64,000 nucleotides of DNA, from contig NZ_JAJFES010000014.1 in NCBI RefSeq assembly GCF_020708045.1, positions 62,001 through 126,000 on the forward strand. The letters are read 5' to 3'. Position 1 is the first letter of the stretch. Each line of letters starts with the position of its first letter. Positions 24,117-32,845 of this stretch are shown one piece after another. A program made the position numbers and the translations under genes. The notes under the pieces are model-generated. The model did no database searches, was not told the origin of the DNA, and saw only the letters and a list, made by a program, of their open reading frames with translations. This DNA is from Massilia sp. IC2-278. GTDB taxonomy: Bacteria; Pseudomonadota; Gammaproteobacteria; Burkholderiales; Burkholderiaceae_D.

Positions 24117-25437
24117 TCCGTCACTTGACCAGCGCGACTATTTCACGCGCGCGGCCGGCACTGCCCGCCGGGTGTGGAACTGGGCACTGGCCGAATGGCA
24201 ACGCCAGGTGGCGCTTGGCCAGCGCCCGAACGCGATGGCCCTCAAAAAGCGTTTCAACCGCATTAAATATACCGACCCGGACTGGCTCGACGAACATGGC
24301 CAGCCCTGGCTGCGCGCCATCCACCGCGACGCCCATGCACAGCCCTTTGCCAATCTGGCCAGGGCGTGGACCCGCTACGTCGAACAGCGCCGCGCCGGCC
24401 AGCCTGCCCACCCGCCGCGTTTCAAGAAAAAAGGCCGGTGCCGGGACAGCTTCTACCTGGCCAACGATAAATTCAGGATGGAAGGCCTGGCCGTCGTTTT
24501 GCCCAGGATCGGTCGTGTACTGCTGCGTGAGCCGCTGCGCTGGCCGGGGAAAATCATGGGCGCCAGCGTGTCGCGCCAGGCCGATCAGTGGTATCTGTCG
24601 GTTCAGGTCGAGGTGCCCGAGCAACTGGCGATGCGGTCGCGAACGGGCGATACGGTGGTTGGTGTCGATCTGGGCTTGCGTGCTGCGGTGACACTGTCTA
24701 GCGGAGAAAAGATCGCCGCGCCTCGTCCGTTAAAAACCGCGCTGCGGCGCCTTCGCATCCGCAGCCGGCGCCAGTCGCGTAAGCTGGAGGCGGCCAAAAA
24801 GGCGTCCGGCGTCACCGGACCGATCCCAAAAGGATTCCGTCTGCCGGTATCGAAAAACCGTACGAAGGGCGCGCTGGCGCTGGCGCGCCTGCATGCACGC
24901 ATCGCGCGCGTCCGTGCCGATTTCACGCACAAGCTGACGACTCGTCTCTGCCGCGAAAATCAAGCGGTTGCGATCGAGGACCTGAACGTCCGCGGCATGC
25001 TCGCCAACCACAAACTGGCCCGGGCCATCGCCGACGTCGGCTTCCATGCAATCCGGCGCCAGCTGCAATACAAGTCGGCCCGTTACGGCACCAGGATCGT
25101 GCTGGCCGACCGTTGGTACCCGTCGAGCAAGCTATGCTCGGGGTGCGGGGTGCGCAATGGCGAACTGACCCTGGGTGAGCGGGTCTGGACCTGCGCCGCT
25201 TGCGGCATCCGCCACGACCGTGATGTCAACGCGGCCGTCAATTTGCAACGGCTCGCCACCGGCGCCCTTGCGGCGCATACGGCGCTACCCGAGGCGAGCC
25301 AAGCGGTAACGCCGGGCACTGCCGCTGGAACAGCTCCGGCGGTAGGCGGGGAAGTGACGCCTGCCAGGCACGAATGCGGTCAACATGACGGTTCGGGGCA
25401 GGAAGAATACGCTGCGCACGTTTGCGCACGTTTTTGA
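24088..25437 (+). CDS. tnpB: TnpB RNA-guided nuclease (IS605/IS607 type)
   Basis: A 449-residue TnpB. The RuvC triad is intact: D194 (VVGVDLGLRA), E297 (AVAIEDLNVRGM) and the Asp of HDRDVNAAVNL (near 377-379). A four-cysteine zinc ribbon, C350/C353 and C369/C372, lies between the second and third motifs. TnpB proteins bind an RNA derived from the element's right end and cut DNA matching its guide next to a short motif. ATG 24088 has GGAG 8 bp upstream; a longer frame from 24043 exists. It ends 16 bp before the start of the aldehyde dehydrogenase gene. Confidence 0.9.
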   Translation: MLLAHRIRLDPSLDQRDYFTRAAGTARRVWNWALAEWQRQVALGQRPNAMALKKRFNRIKYTDPDWLDEHGQPWLRAIHRDAHAQPFANLARAWTRYVEQRRAGQPAHPPRFKKKGRCRDSFYLANDKFRMEGLAVVLPRIGRVLLREPLRWPGKIMGASVSRQADQWYLSVQVEVPEQLAMRSRTGDTVVGVDLGLRAAVTLSSGEKIAAPRPLKTALRRLRIRSRRQSRKLEAAKKASGVTGPIPKGFRLPVSKNRTKGALALARLHARIARVRADFTHKLTTRLCRENQAVAIEDLNVRGMLANHKLARAIADVGFHAIRRQLQYKSARYGTRIVLADRWYPSSKLCSGCGVRNGELTLGERVWTCAACGIRHDRDVNAAVNLQRLATGALAAHTALPEASQAVTPGTAAGTAPAVGGEVTPARHECGQHDGSGQEEYAAHVCARF

Positions 25438-25453
25438 TAGCAGGAATACTGGG

Positions 25454-26938
25454 ATGACAACAACACCATGGCACGAACGTGCCGCTGCGCTGGAAATCGA
25501 TGGCCGCGCCTTCATCGGCGGCGAACGGGTGCATGCCCGCTCGGGCACGCGTTTCGACTGCATCTCGCCGGTCGACGGCCGCAAGCTGGCCGAGGTGGCG
25601 CGCTGCGACCTGGCCGACGTTGACGCGGCCGTGTCCTGCGCCCGCGCCGCTTTCGACGACCGGCGCTGGGCCGGCAAGGCGCCCGCCGAACGCAAGCGCG
25701 TATTGGTCCGCTTCGCCGATTTGATGCTGGAGCAGCGCGACGAACTGGCCTTGCTGGAAACCCTGGACATGGGCAAACCGATCCGCTACAGCCGCAGCGT
25801 GGACGTGCAGCTGGCCCAGAACTGCATCCGCTGGTATGGCGAAGCGGTCGACAAGCTCTACGACCAGGTGGCGCCGACTCCCGAAGACAGCCTGGCCCTG
25901 GTCACGCGCGAGCCGGTCGGCGTGGTAGCCGCCATCATTCCCTGGAACTACCCGATGCTGATGGCGGCCTGGAAGATCGGCCCGGCCCTGGCCGCCGGCA
26001 ACAGCCTGGTATTGAAGCCGTCGGAAAAGGCGCCGCTGACCGCCCTGCGCCTGGCCGAGCTGGCGCTCGAGGCCGGCGTGCCGCCGGGCGTGTTCAACGT
26101 GCTGCCGGGCTATGGCGAGGAAGCAGGAAAGGCGCTGGGCCTGCACATGGACGTCGACTGCATCGCGTTCACCGGATCGACCCGCACCGGCAAGCAGATC
26201 GTGCAGATGGCGGGGCAATCGAACCTGAAGCGCGCCTGGACCGAGCTCGGCGGCAAATCCGCCAACATCGTCTGCGCCGATTGCCCGGACCTCGATGCCG
26301 CCGTGGCCGCCGCGGTCGGTTCCATCTATTTCAACCAGGGCGAAAGCTGCAATGCGCCCTCGCGCCTGTTTGTCGAGGCGTCGATCAAGGATGCATTTTT
26401 GGAAAAGGCCCTGGCGCTGGTGCCGAACTTCACGCCGGGCGACCCGCTCGATGAAGACACGGTGATGGGCGCGATCGTCGATGCCGTCCAGATGAAGACC
26501 GTGCTCGGTTACATTGCCTCGGGCCAGGAAGAGGGCGCGCGGCTGCTGGCGGGCGGCGAGGCAGCGCGGGTCGAGTCGGGCGGCCTGTACATTGCGCCGA
26601 CCCTGTTCGATGGCGTCGACCCCGGCATGCGCATCGCGCGCGAGGAAATCTTCGGGCCGGTGCTGTCGGTGCTGTCGTTCACCGACCTCGACGAGGCGGT
26701 GCGCCAGGCGAATGCCACGCCCTACGGCCTGGCTGCGGCGGTGTGGACGTCGAACATGAGCAAGGCGATCCGCACGTCGCGTGCCCTGCGCGCCGGCACG
26801 GTCCACGTGAACCAGTACGACAACGACGACATCACCGTGCCCTTCGGCGGCTACAAGCAGTCCGGCAACGGGCGCGACAAGTCGCTGCACGCCTTTGACA
26901 AGTACACCGAGCTGAAGACGACCTGGATCGGGCTTTGA
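25454..26938 (+). CDS. puuC: aldehyde dehydrogenase, gamma-glutamyl-aminobutyraldehyde type
   Basis: A 494-residue NAD(P)-dependent aldehyde dehydrogenase. IIPWNYPMLMAAWKIGPAL, the base in WTELGGKSANIV and the nucleophile in FNQGESCNAPSRLFV are clear. Its C-terminus (PFGGYKQSGNGRDKSLHAFDKYTELKT) is that of PuuC/KauB enzymes, which oxidise gamma-Glu-aminobutyraldehyde or aminobutyraldehyde. The start ATG 25454 follows CAGGAATACT; the frame extends into the tnpB end. Its original promoter may have been separated from it by the tnpB insertion. Confidence 0.86.
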   Translation: MTTTPWHERAAALEIDGRAFIGGERVHARSGTRFDCISPVDGRKLAEVARCDLADVDAAVSCARAAFDDRRWAGKAPAERKRVLVRFADLMLEQRDELALLETLDMGKPIRYSRSVDVQLAQNCIRWYGEAVDKLYDQVAPTPEDSLALVTREPVGVVAAIIPWNYPMLMAAWKIGPALAAGNSLVLKPSEKAPLTALRLAELALEAGVPPGVFNVLPGYGEEAGKALGLHMDVDCIAFTGSTRTGKQIVQMAGQSNLKRAWTELGGKSANIVCADCPDLDAAVAAAVGSIYFNQGESCNAPSRLFVEASIKDAFLEKALALVPNFTPGDPLDEDTVMGAIVDAVQMKTVLGYIASGQEEGARLLAGGEAARVESGGLYIAPTLFDGVDPGMRIAREEIFGPVLSVLSFTDLDEAVRQANATPYGLAAAVWTSNMSKAIRTSRALRAGTVHVNQYDNDDITVPFGGYKQSGNGRDKSLHAFDKYTELKTTWIGL

Positions 26939-27002
26939 GCGCGCGCGGCGGCATGGAAGGCGGTGCTATATTGGCCGCCTTGCCGGTGGCACGGGAGTAG
27001 CG

Positions 27003-28340
27003 ATGAGCGAAGCGATGCACGCGTTCTTGCAGGAACACGGGATACTCGACGTGGAATGCGTGATCGCGGACATGACGGGCATTGCGCGTGGCAAGATCCT
27101 GCCCAAGGATCTGTTCCTGAAAGACGAGCACATGCGCCTGCCGAAAAGCGTGCTCCTGAATACCGTGAACGGCGAGCAGCCGAACAATCTGCCGTATGTC
27201 GGCGCGGCCGACCCCGACATGGTCTGCGTGCCAGACGAAGCCACTTTGCGCGTCGTGCCCTGGGCCTCGGAACCGGTGGCGCTCGTCATCCATGATTGCC
27301 AGAACTTCGATGGCACGCCGGTCGAGCTGGCCCCGCGTGCCGTGCTGCGGCGCGTGCTGTCTCAATATGCCGAACGCGGCTGGAAGCCGGTAGTCGCCCC
27401 CGAGATGGAGTTTTACCTGGTGGCGCGGAATACCGATCCGCACGTGCCGCTGATGCCGCCGATGGGCCGCAGCGGCATGGCGGAACTCGGCCGCCAGTCC
27501 TATTCGATCGACGCCGTCAACGACTTTGATCCCTTCTTCCTGGAACTGTCGAGCTTCTGCAAGACCCATGCGCTCGGCGTGGAAACCCTGATCCACGAAG
27601 CCGGGGCCGGTCAGATGGAAATCAATTTCACCCATGGCGATGCGCTGGAACTGGCCGACCGGGTGTTCCTGTTCAAGCGCGCCGTGCGCGAGACGGCGCT
27701 ACGGCACGGCATCTTTGCCACCTTCATGGCGAAACCCATGGAAACCGAGCCGGGCAGCGCCATGCACGTGCACCAGAGCGTGGTCGAGATGGCGAGCGGC
27801 CGGAATATTTTCAGCAATGACGATGGTGGCCCGAGCGATGTGTTCTTCCATTTCATCGGCGGCCTGGAGAAATACGTGCCGCCGGCACTGCTGCTGTTTG
27901 CGCCGCACGTGAATTCCTACCGCCGCCTGTCGCGCTTCCAGTCGGCGCCGACGAATGTGCACTGGGGCTACGACAACCGCACCTGCGGCATCCGCGTGCC
28001 GAATTCCGCGCCCGAGAACCGCCGCGTGGAGAACCGCGTGCCGGGCGTCGACGTCAATCCCTACCTGGCGATGGCGGCCACGCTCAGCTGCGGTTACCTG
28101 GGCATGGTCGAGGGATTGATGCCGTCCGAGCCGACGCCGGACAGCGCCGAGCAGGTGCACGACGATTTGCCGCGCAACCTGGAAGACGCGATTTTGCGCC
28201 TGCGCGGTTGCGGGGCGCTCTCAAGCATGCTGGGGGAGCGCTTCGTGCAGGCATTCTGCGAAGTCAAGGAACTCGAGTTCGCCACCTTCAGCCGCGTGAT
28301 CAGTTCCTGGGAGCGCGAGCACCTGATGTTGCTGGTTTGA
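27003..28340 (+). CDS. puuA: second gamma-glutamylputrescine synthetase-like ligase
   Basis: A 445-residue paralogue of the ligase at 19245 with the same blocks (VAPEMEFYLVARNTDPH, GAGQMEINFTHGDAL, MAKPMETEPGSAMHVHQS, ENRVPGVDVNPYLA). It follows the aldehyde dehydrogenase by 64 bp. Two such ligases in one cluster suggest different amine substrates, for example putrescine versus diaminopropane, spermidine or ethanolamine. Which is which cannot be read from sequence. Confidence 0.85.
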   Translation: MSEAMHAFLQEHGILDVECVIADMTGIARGKILPKDLFLKDEHMRLPKSVLLNTVNGEQPNNLPYVGAADPDMVCVPDEATLRVVPWASEPVALVIHDCQNFDGTPVELAPRAVLRRVLSQYAERGWKPVVAPEMEFYLVARNTDPHVPLMPPMGRSGMAELGRQSYSIDAVNDFDPFFLELSSFCKTHALGVETLIHEAGAGQMEINFTHGDALELADRVFLFKRAVRETALRHGIFATFMAKPMETEPGSAMHVHQSVVEMASGRNIFSNDDGGPSDVFFHFIGGLEKYVPPALLLFAPHVNSYRRLSRFQSAPTNVHWGYDNRTCGIRVPNSAPENRRVENRVPGVDVNPYLAMAATLSCGYLGMVEGLMPSEPTPDSAEQVHDDLPRNLEDAILRLRGCGALSSMLGERFVQAFCEVKELEFATFSRVISSWEREHLMLLV

Positions 28341-28458
28341 TCTTGTCCTCACACCACATGCCGCTCATGCGCTTCATGCGGTCGATTGACGCGGCTGCTC
28401 TGCCGCGGCTAGTGTCGATACAATGAATCCTGCACGTTGGTAACTAATCAGGAATCAT

Positions 28459-28797
28459 ATGATCTACGTATTCAATGCGGCATTGGTGTGCGTCTGGCTT
28501 GCCATCTCAAGCGCCATTTACGCCGGGCTGTGGCATGCCTGGTTGCGGAAAACGACGCTGCCATGGCGCACCGTGCTGAACCTGCTTGCGTCGGCGTTGT
28601 TGAGTCCTGGCGTTGTGACCGGACACGGCGTTGCGCCTGTTCCCGGCGGCCTTGCCTTCCTGGCGACGGCAACAGCCCATGGCAATTCGCTACGCATATT
28701 CAACTTCAGCATGTGCTTGCTGACCTTCGTCCTCTTCCTCGTGCTGGACCGGCGGCTCCAGCGCAGGAAAGCCCGGCCCGGGGAAGCATGGCGCTAG
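28459..28797 (+). CDS. small membrane protein, unknown
   Basis: A 112-residue protein with three hydrophobic segments (about 2-26, 38-52 and 72-98) and a basic C-terminal tail (DRRLQRRKARPGEAWR), which by the positive-inside rule should face the cytoplasm. No family recognised. It stands alone between the polyamine cluster and the leftward proVWX genes, after an ATG preceded by AGGAATCAT. Confidence 0.6.
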   Translation: MIYVFNAALVCVWLAISSAIYAGLWHAWLRKTTLPWRTVLNLLASALLSPGVVTGHGVAPVPGGLAFLATATAHGNSLRIFNFSMCLLTFVLFLVLDRRLQRRKARPGEAWR

Positions 28798-28840
28798 CCC
28801 GGGCCGAAGGCCGTGCGTTTCGTGTCCTGACAGCCCGGGA

Positions 28841-29890
28841 TCAGGGCTTGGCCGCCGCCAGCGCCTGGGCGATCCAGCTGTCGAACAATTGCTGGTGGAA
28901 CTTGATCCAGCCTGCTGTGTGGCGCGCGATATCGTCCTGCGAGTTTTCGCCGGTGCGCATGCGCTCGTTCTGCGCATTGATGTCGGCAATCGGCAAGCGC
29001 ATGACCTGGAACAGCTTGACGGCGGCCGGGTTCTTCTCGGCCCAGGCACGGTTCACGACGATACGCGTGGTGTTCACCGAAAAGCCGTAGTCGCTGCCAT
29101 CGTCCAGGCGGGTATTTTCCTTGCGCGGATTGGCCGAGAACGGCACCTGCAGCCACACCACATCCTTGCCCGGCACCAGCACGCCGCTCACCCAGTAGGG
29201 CGTCCAGGTGTAGTACAGGATGGGTTCGCCACGCTGGTAACGGCCGATCGTGTCGGCGATCAGCGCGGCATAGCTGCCCTGCACGTGCTTGACGGTCGCG
29301 CGCAGTTTGTAGGCGTCCATGTGGTGCTCGATCATGGCTTCGCAGCCCCAGCCCGGATCGCAGCCGGTCAGGTCCGCCTTGCCGTCGCCGTCATGGTCGA
29401 ACAGCTTGGCCAGGCCCGGGTCGCGCAGCTGCTCGATGTTCGTGATGTTGTATTTCTCGGCCGTTGCCTTGTCGATCAGGTAGCCCTGCGCGGCCGGGCC
29501 AGCGTAGGCGCCGGTGCGCAGCAGCTTGGCATCGCCGCCGGCGTTATCGTAGTAATCCTGGTGCAGCGGGTCCCAGTGGACCGCGAGGAAAGTCGCATCG
29601 CCATTACCCACGGCGACGTGGGCGGTAGGATAGGCGACTTCCTTGATCGGCTGGGTCTCGTAGCCCAGCTTTTCCAGGGCGCGGTTCACCAGCATGGTCT
29701 GGAAGGTTTCCTCGGCAACCGAGCCTTGCAGCGCCTGTACCTGGATGCCCTTGCCGGGCAGCTCGGCAGCCGGCGTTTGCGCCATGGCCAGGCTCGTGGT
29801 GAGGGTGAGGGCGGCAAGCGCCATGGCCGAGAACCACTGGAAGCGGCGCTTCGTCTTGACTGTGTCTTTGAAGTTTGCGAGTTGATGCAT
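28841..29890 (-). CDS. proX: glycine betaine/proline ABC transporter, substrate-binding protein
   Basis: A 349-residue periplasmic protein. After a long N-terminal stretch with a signal helix (about 20-38, ending AMA-Q), the ProX-like domain shows ETFQTMLVNRALEKLGYET, a Trp in FLAVHWDPLH, a disulfide-like CDPGWGCE pair, and ILYYTWTPYWV, which supply the aromatic cage for betaine. Transported with ProW and ProV upstream on the same strand (14-bp gap). ATG 29890 follows AAAGGA. Alternative starts nearer the signal helix are possible. Confidence 0.92.
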   Translation of the reverse strand: MHQLANFKDTVKTKRRFQWFSAMALAALTLTTSLAMAQTPAAELPGKGIQVQALQGSVAEETFQTMLVNRALEKLGYETQPIKEVAYPTAHVAVGNGDATFLAVHWDPLHQDYYDNAGGDAKLLRTGAYAGPAAQGYLIDKATAEKYNITNIEQLRDPGLAKLFDHDGDGKADLTGCDPGWGCEAMIEHHMDAYKLRATVKHVQGSYAALIADTIGRYQRGEPILYYTWTPYWVSGVLVPGKDVVWLQVPFSANPRKENTRLDDGSDYGFSVNTTRIVVNRAWAEKNPAAVKLFQVMRLPIADINAQNERMRTGENSQDDIARHTAGWIKFHQQLFDSWIAQALAAAKP

Positions 29891-29904
29891 CGAAATCCTT
29901 TCTT

Positions 29905-31056
29905 TTATTGGGTGCGCATCGAGCGAACGGGTGCGGCCGCGGCGGCATCGCCGCGTGCCTGGCTGCCCCGCACCAGGCGCAGGATGACGCCGGCCGGTCC
30001 GGTCTGGTACCAGTGGCGCACGCCGCGGCGCGCCTGGCCCATGGATTGCGTCAGGCGATCCAGCATGATGGCCAGCAGCACGATGCCGAGGCCGCCCACG
30101 GTGGCCATGCCCATGTCCAGGCGGCCAATACCGCGCAGCACCATCTGGCCCAGCCCGCCGACCGCGATCATCGAGGCGATCACCACCATCGACAGCGACA
30201 GCATCAGCGACTGGTTGATACCGGCCATGATCGACGGCATCGCCAGCGGGAATTGCACGCGGGTGAGCAGCTGCCACGGCGAGGCGCCATAGGCGCGCGC
30301 CGCTTCGATCAGGTCGGGACGGACCTGGCGGATGCCGAGATTGGTCAGGCGCACCAGCGGCGGCAGGGCGAAGATGATGGTGACGATCACGCCAGGCGCA
30401 TTGCCGATACCGAACAGCATGACCACCGGCACCAGATACACGAAAGCCGGCGTGGTCTGCATGGCGTCGAGCAGCGGGCGCAGGATGGCTTGCGCGCGGT
30501 CGCTGCTGGCCAGGAAGATCCCCAGCGGCAAGCCGAGCGCCAGGCAGAAAGCGAGCGAAGTCAGCACCAGCGACAGGGTGACCATCGCTTCCGGCCAGAC
30601 GCCCAGCACCGACACCAGCAGCAGGGACACCACGGTGCCGGCGGCCAGCGCGCGGCTGGTGAACTGCCAGGCCAGCAGGCCGATGATGGCGATCACCACC
30701 AGCGAAGGCGCGGCCAGCAGCAGATGGCTGAACGCATTCAGCGTGGCGTCGATCGGCGCGCGCACGGCCTGGAAGAAGGGGCGGAAATGGGCGACCACCC
30801 AGCCCAGGCCTTCGTTGATCCAGGATTGCAGCGGCAGCGAGCCATCGAGGATGTGCGTGACGTCGATGCCGGCTGCGTGTTCGGGCGTGGCCGAGGGCGG
30901 CACCGCGTCGAGCCAGGAGGTGTCGGACGGCGGCGCCGGCAGCCATGGGTTGACCTGGGCGGCCTGCTCGGCGACCGGTGCGCTGACCGGGGCGATGGCC
31001 GGTGCTGCGACCCCTTCTACTGCCGCTTGCGCAGCGCTGACAGTACTCGAATTCAT
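29905..31056 (-). CDS. proW: glycine betaine/proline ABC transporter, permease
   Basis: A 383-residue permease with an N-terminal Ala/Pro-rich extension (about 1-65) and about seven membrane helices. The ABC permease coupling loop is seen at EAARAYGASPWQLLTRVQFPLAMPSI-like positions near residue 255, with the EAA motif conserved. ATG 31056 overlaps the proV stop as ATGA. It handles osmoprotectant uptake with ProV and ProX. Confidence 0.93.
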   Translation of the reverse strand: MNSSTVSAAQAAVEGVAAPAIAPVSAPVAEQAAQVNPWLPAPPSDTSWLDAVPPSATPEHAAGIDVTHILDGSLPLQSWINEGLGWVVAHFRPFFQAVRAPIDATLNAFSHLLLAAPSLVVIAIIGLLAWQFTSRALAAGTVVSLLLVSVLGVWPEAMVTLSLVLTSLAFCLALGLPLGIFLASSDRAQAILRPLLDAMQTTPAFVYLVPVVMLFGIGNAPGVIVTIIFALPPLVRLTNLGIRQVRPDLIEAARAYGASPWQLLTRVQFPLAMPSIMAGINQSLMLSLSMVVIASMIAVGGLGQMVLRGIGRLDMGMATVGGLGIVLLAIMLDRLTQSMGQARRGVRHWYQTGPAGVILRLVRGSQARGDAAAAAPVRSMRTQ

Positions 31057-32288
31057 GCTTGTCCTTTCTGTGTCTGGATTTCAGGAACGGCCGGCGTATC
31101 GCGGTCGAGGAACTTCAGCAAGGTCGTCTTGCTGATGGCGCCGCGGAAGCTGCCATCGTTGGCCACCACCGGCACCGCGTACGGCTGCTGCGCCACCTGG
31201 CCGAACAAGCCGGCGACGGGTTCGTCCGAGTTGATGGTCTGCACGTCCGGCAAGAAGGCATGCGCCAGGCCCAGCGGGCCGGTATGGCCGTCGAGCGCGC
31301 TGCGCAGGGAATCGGCCGATACCACGCCGAGGAATTCGCGCTTCGGGCTCACGACATAGGCATAGGCCCGGTCCTGTTCTTCCAGCATCGACAGCGCCGC
31401 GCGCGAACCGCGGGTGGGCGACTCCGACACCACGATCTGGCTCTTGCGGGCGATGTCGCCGGCCTTGAAGACGGCCGCCGCATCGACGCCGCGCACGAAG
31501 TTGCGCACGTAGTCGTTGGCAGGCTGGCGCAGGATTTCCTCCGGCGTGCCGACCTGCACCACGTGCCCGTCCTTCATGATGGCGATGCGGTCGCCGATGC
31601 GCATGGCTTCGTCGAGATCGTGCGAAATGAAGACGATGGTGCGGCGCTTGATCTGCTGCAGGCGCAGCAGCTCGGACTGCATGTCCGTGCGCATGATCGG
31701 GTCGAGCGCGGAAAACGCTTCGTCCATCAGCAGGATCGACGGGTCGGACGCCAGCGCACGGGCCAAGCCCACGCGCTGCTGCATGCCGCCCGAGAGTTCA
31801 TCGGGATAGCTGGCGGCATAGCCCGCGAGGCCGACCTGTTCCAGCGCCTGCAGCGCCTGCGCATGGCGCTCGGCCTTCGGAATGCCGGCCAGCTCCATGC
31901 CGAACGCGGTGTTGTCGAGCACGGTGATATGCGGCAGCAGCGCGAACGACTGGAACACCATGCTGATGTCCTTGCGGCGCAGGGCGCGCAGTTGCGCGTC
32001 GGGCAGGGTATTGATGTCGTCGCCGTCGACCAGGATGCGGCCGGCGGTCGGCTCGACCAGGCGGTTGAGCATGCGCACCATCGTCGACTTGCCGGAACCG
32101 GACAGGCCCATGATGACGAAGATTTCGCCGGCCTCGATGGTGAAGGTGGCGTCGAACACGCCGATGGTGCAGCCGGTACTGGCGAGGATGTCCTGCTTGC
32201 CGGCACCCTGGCGGACCAGTTCCAGCGCCGCTTGGGGCTCGTCGCCGTAGACCTTGAAGACATGGTCGATGATGATTTGTTTTGCCAC
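31053..32288 (-). CDS. proV: glycine betaine/proline ABC transporter, ATPase
   Basis: A 411-residue ATPase. Walker A is GLSGSGKST, the signature is LSGGMQQRVGLARAL, and Walker B is ILLMDEAFSALDP. Two CBS-like modules fill the C-terminal 130 residues, as in ProV/OpuAA where they sense ionic strength. The start is GTG 32288 with AAGGAG upstream; the frame continues farther without support. First gene of proVWX, read leftward. Confidence 0.95.
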   Translation of the reverse strand: MAKQIIIDHVFKVYGDEPQAALELVRQGAGKQDILASTGCTIGVFDATFTIEAGEIFVIMGLSGSGKSTMVRMLNRLVEPTAGRILVDGDDINTLPDAQLRALRRKDISMVFQSFALLPHITVLDNTAFGMELAGIPKAERHAQALQALEQVGLAGYAASYPDELSGGMQQRVGLARALASDPSILLMDEAFSALDPIMRTDMQSELLRLQQIKRRTIVFISHDLDEAMRIGDRIAIMKDGHVVQVGTPEEILRQPANDYVRNFVRGVDAAAVFKAGDIARKSQIVVSESPTRGSRAALSMLEEQDRAYAYVVSPKREFLGVVSADSLRSALDGHTGPLGLAHAFLPDVQTINSDEPVAGLFGQVAQQPYAVPVVANDGSFRGAISKTTLLKFLDRDTPAVPEIQTQKGQA

Positions 32289-32599
32289 GTTGTGGTTCTC
32301 CTTCGATTTGGCGAATGGGCGCTTGGGCAAAACCCTGCAGCCATACCCGCCAAAGGAATGAATGGACCCGAGCCGTCGTCGATGCAAGGCGCACGAGCGC
32401 ACGAGCGCGCAGGCGACGGAAAGGGGCGAGACACGCATTGCCGGAGCAAATGCCGTTCAAGGGTGTCGTACGCGTGTCAAAAGAGGCTGGGGTTCAGGAC
32501 TTTTAAGCACGCAAGGCGCTGCGCAAAGTGCGACGCCGGGAGTGTTGACGAGAAAACTGCGTCAAACGATTACAGGTGTGGGCGCAAGGCCCTGGAGTG

Positions 32600-32619
32600 A
32601 TTTCCCACGGGTGGGAAAT
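32600..32619. promoter_or_regulatory. perfect inverted repeat, possible operator
   Basis: ATTTCCCAC-GG-GTGGGAAAT is a perfect 9-bp inverted repeat about 310 bp upstream of proV. No adjacent T-tract, so it is more like an operator than a terminator. Confidence 0.4.
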
Positions 32620-32664
32620 ACGGTGCAGCAGAAAGTCGTATTGACGACAATTGTTGTTAATTGT

Positions 32665-32704
32665 TGCCAATTGTAGTGCAAAATGACAAGAAAGTCAATT
32701 GGCA
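32665..32704. repeat. inverted repeat TGCCAATTG...CAATTGGCA
   Basis: A perfect 9-bp inverted repeat with a 22-base spacer, in an AT-rich patch with further TTGTTGT and AATTG repeats. It could be a regulator site or promoter-proximal structure for proV. Confidence 0.35.
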
Positions 32705-32845
32705 TGGCGAAACGGATGTGCTAGTAATGTGCTCTGGCGCACCAACTGCGGAAACTACGTAGGCCCTGAATCAGCGTGGCTTAACTTTATATTGGCAGGA
32801 AATCGCGTGCGAAGCCCTGCCAAATCCCCGTATTTCCGAACTCAA

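Larger units (their letters stand above)
23922..25440 (+). mobile_element. IS607-like tnpB element, recombinase lacking
   Basis: A unit made of the truncated HTH gene and an intact tnpB, inserted between the symporter start and the aldehyde dehydrogenase start. The element ends are not defined. A tandem 10-bp repeat (TGCGCACGTT twice, 25413-25432) marks the right side, and CCTGCC/GGCAGG (25360-25365 and 25397-25402) could form a stem of the guide RNA scaffold that usually overlaps the tnpB end. Without a recombinase it could move only with help from another copy. Confidence 0.6.
32289..32845. other. 557-bp non-coding region upstream of proV
   Basis: This long leader region of proVWX is lower in GC near 32.64-32.8 kb and holds two clear inverted repeats (32600-32619 and 32665-32704). 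No protein-like frame or known RNA was recognised. On its right it meets the 3-prime end of the SUMF1-domain gene. Confidence 0.6.

Noticed and set aside
24088..25437. A nuclease-dead TnpB repressor (TldR-like)
   Set aside because: All three RuvC acidic residues and the zinc ribbon are present, so loss of cutting is not supported by the sequence.
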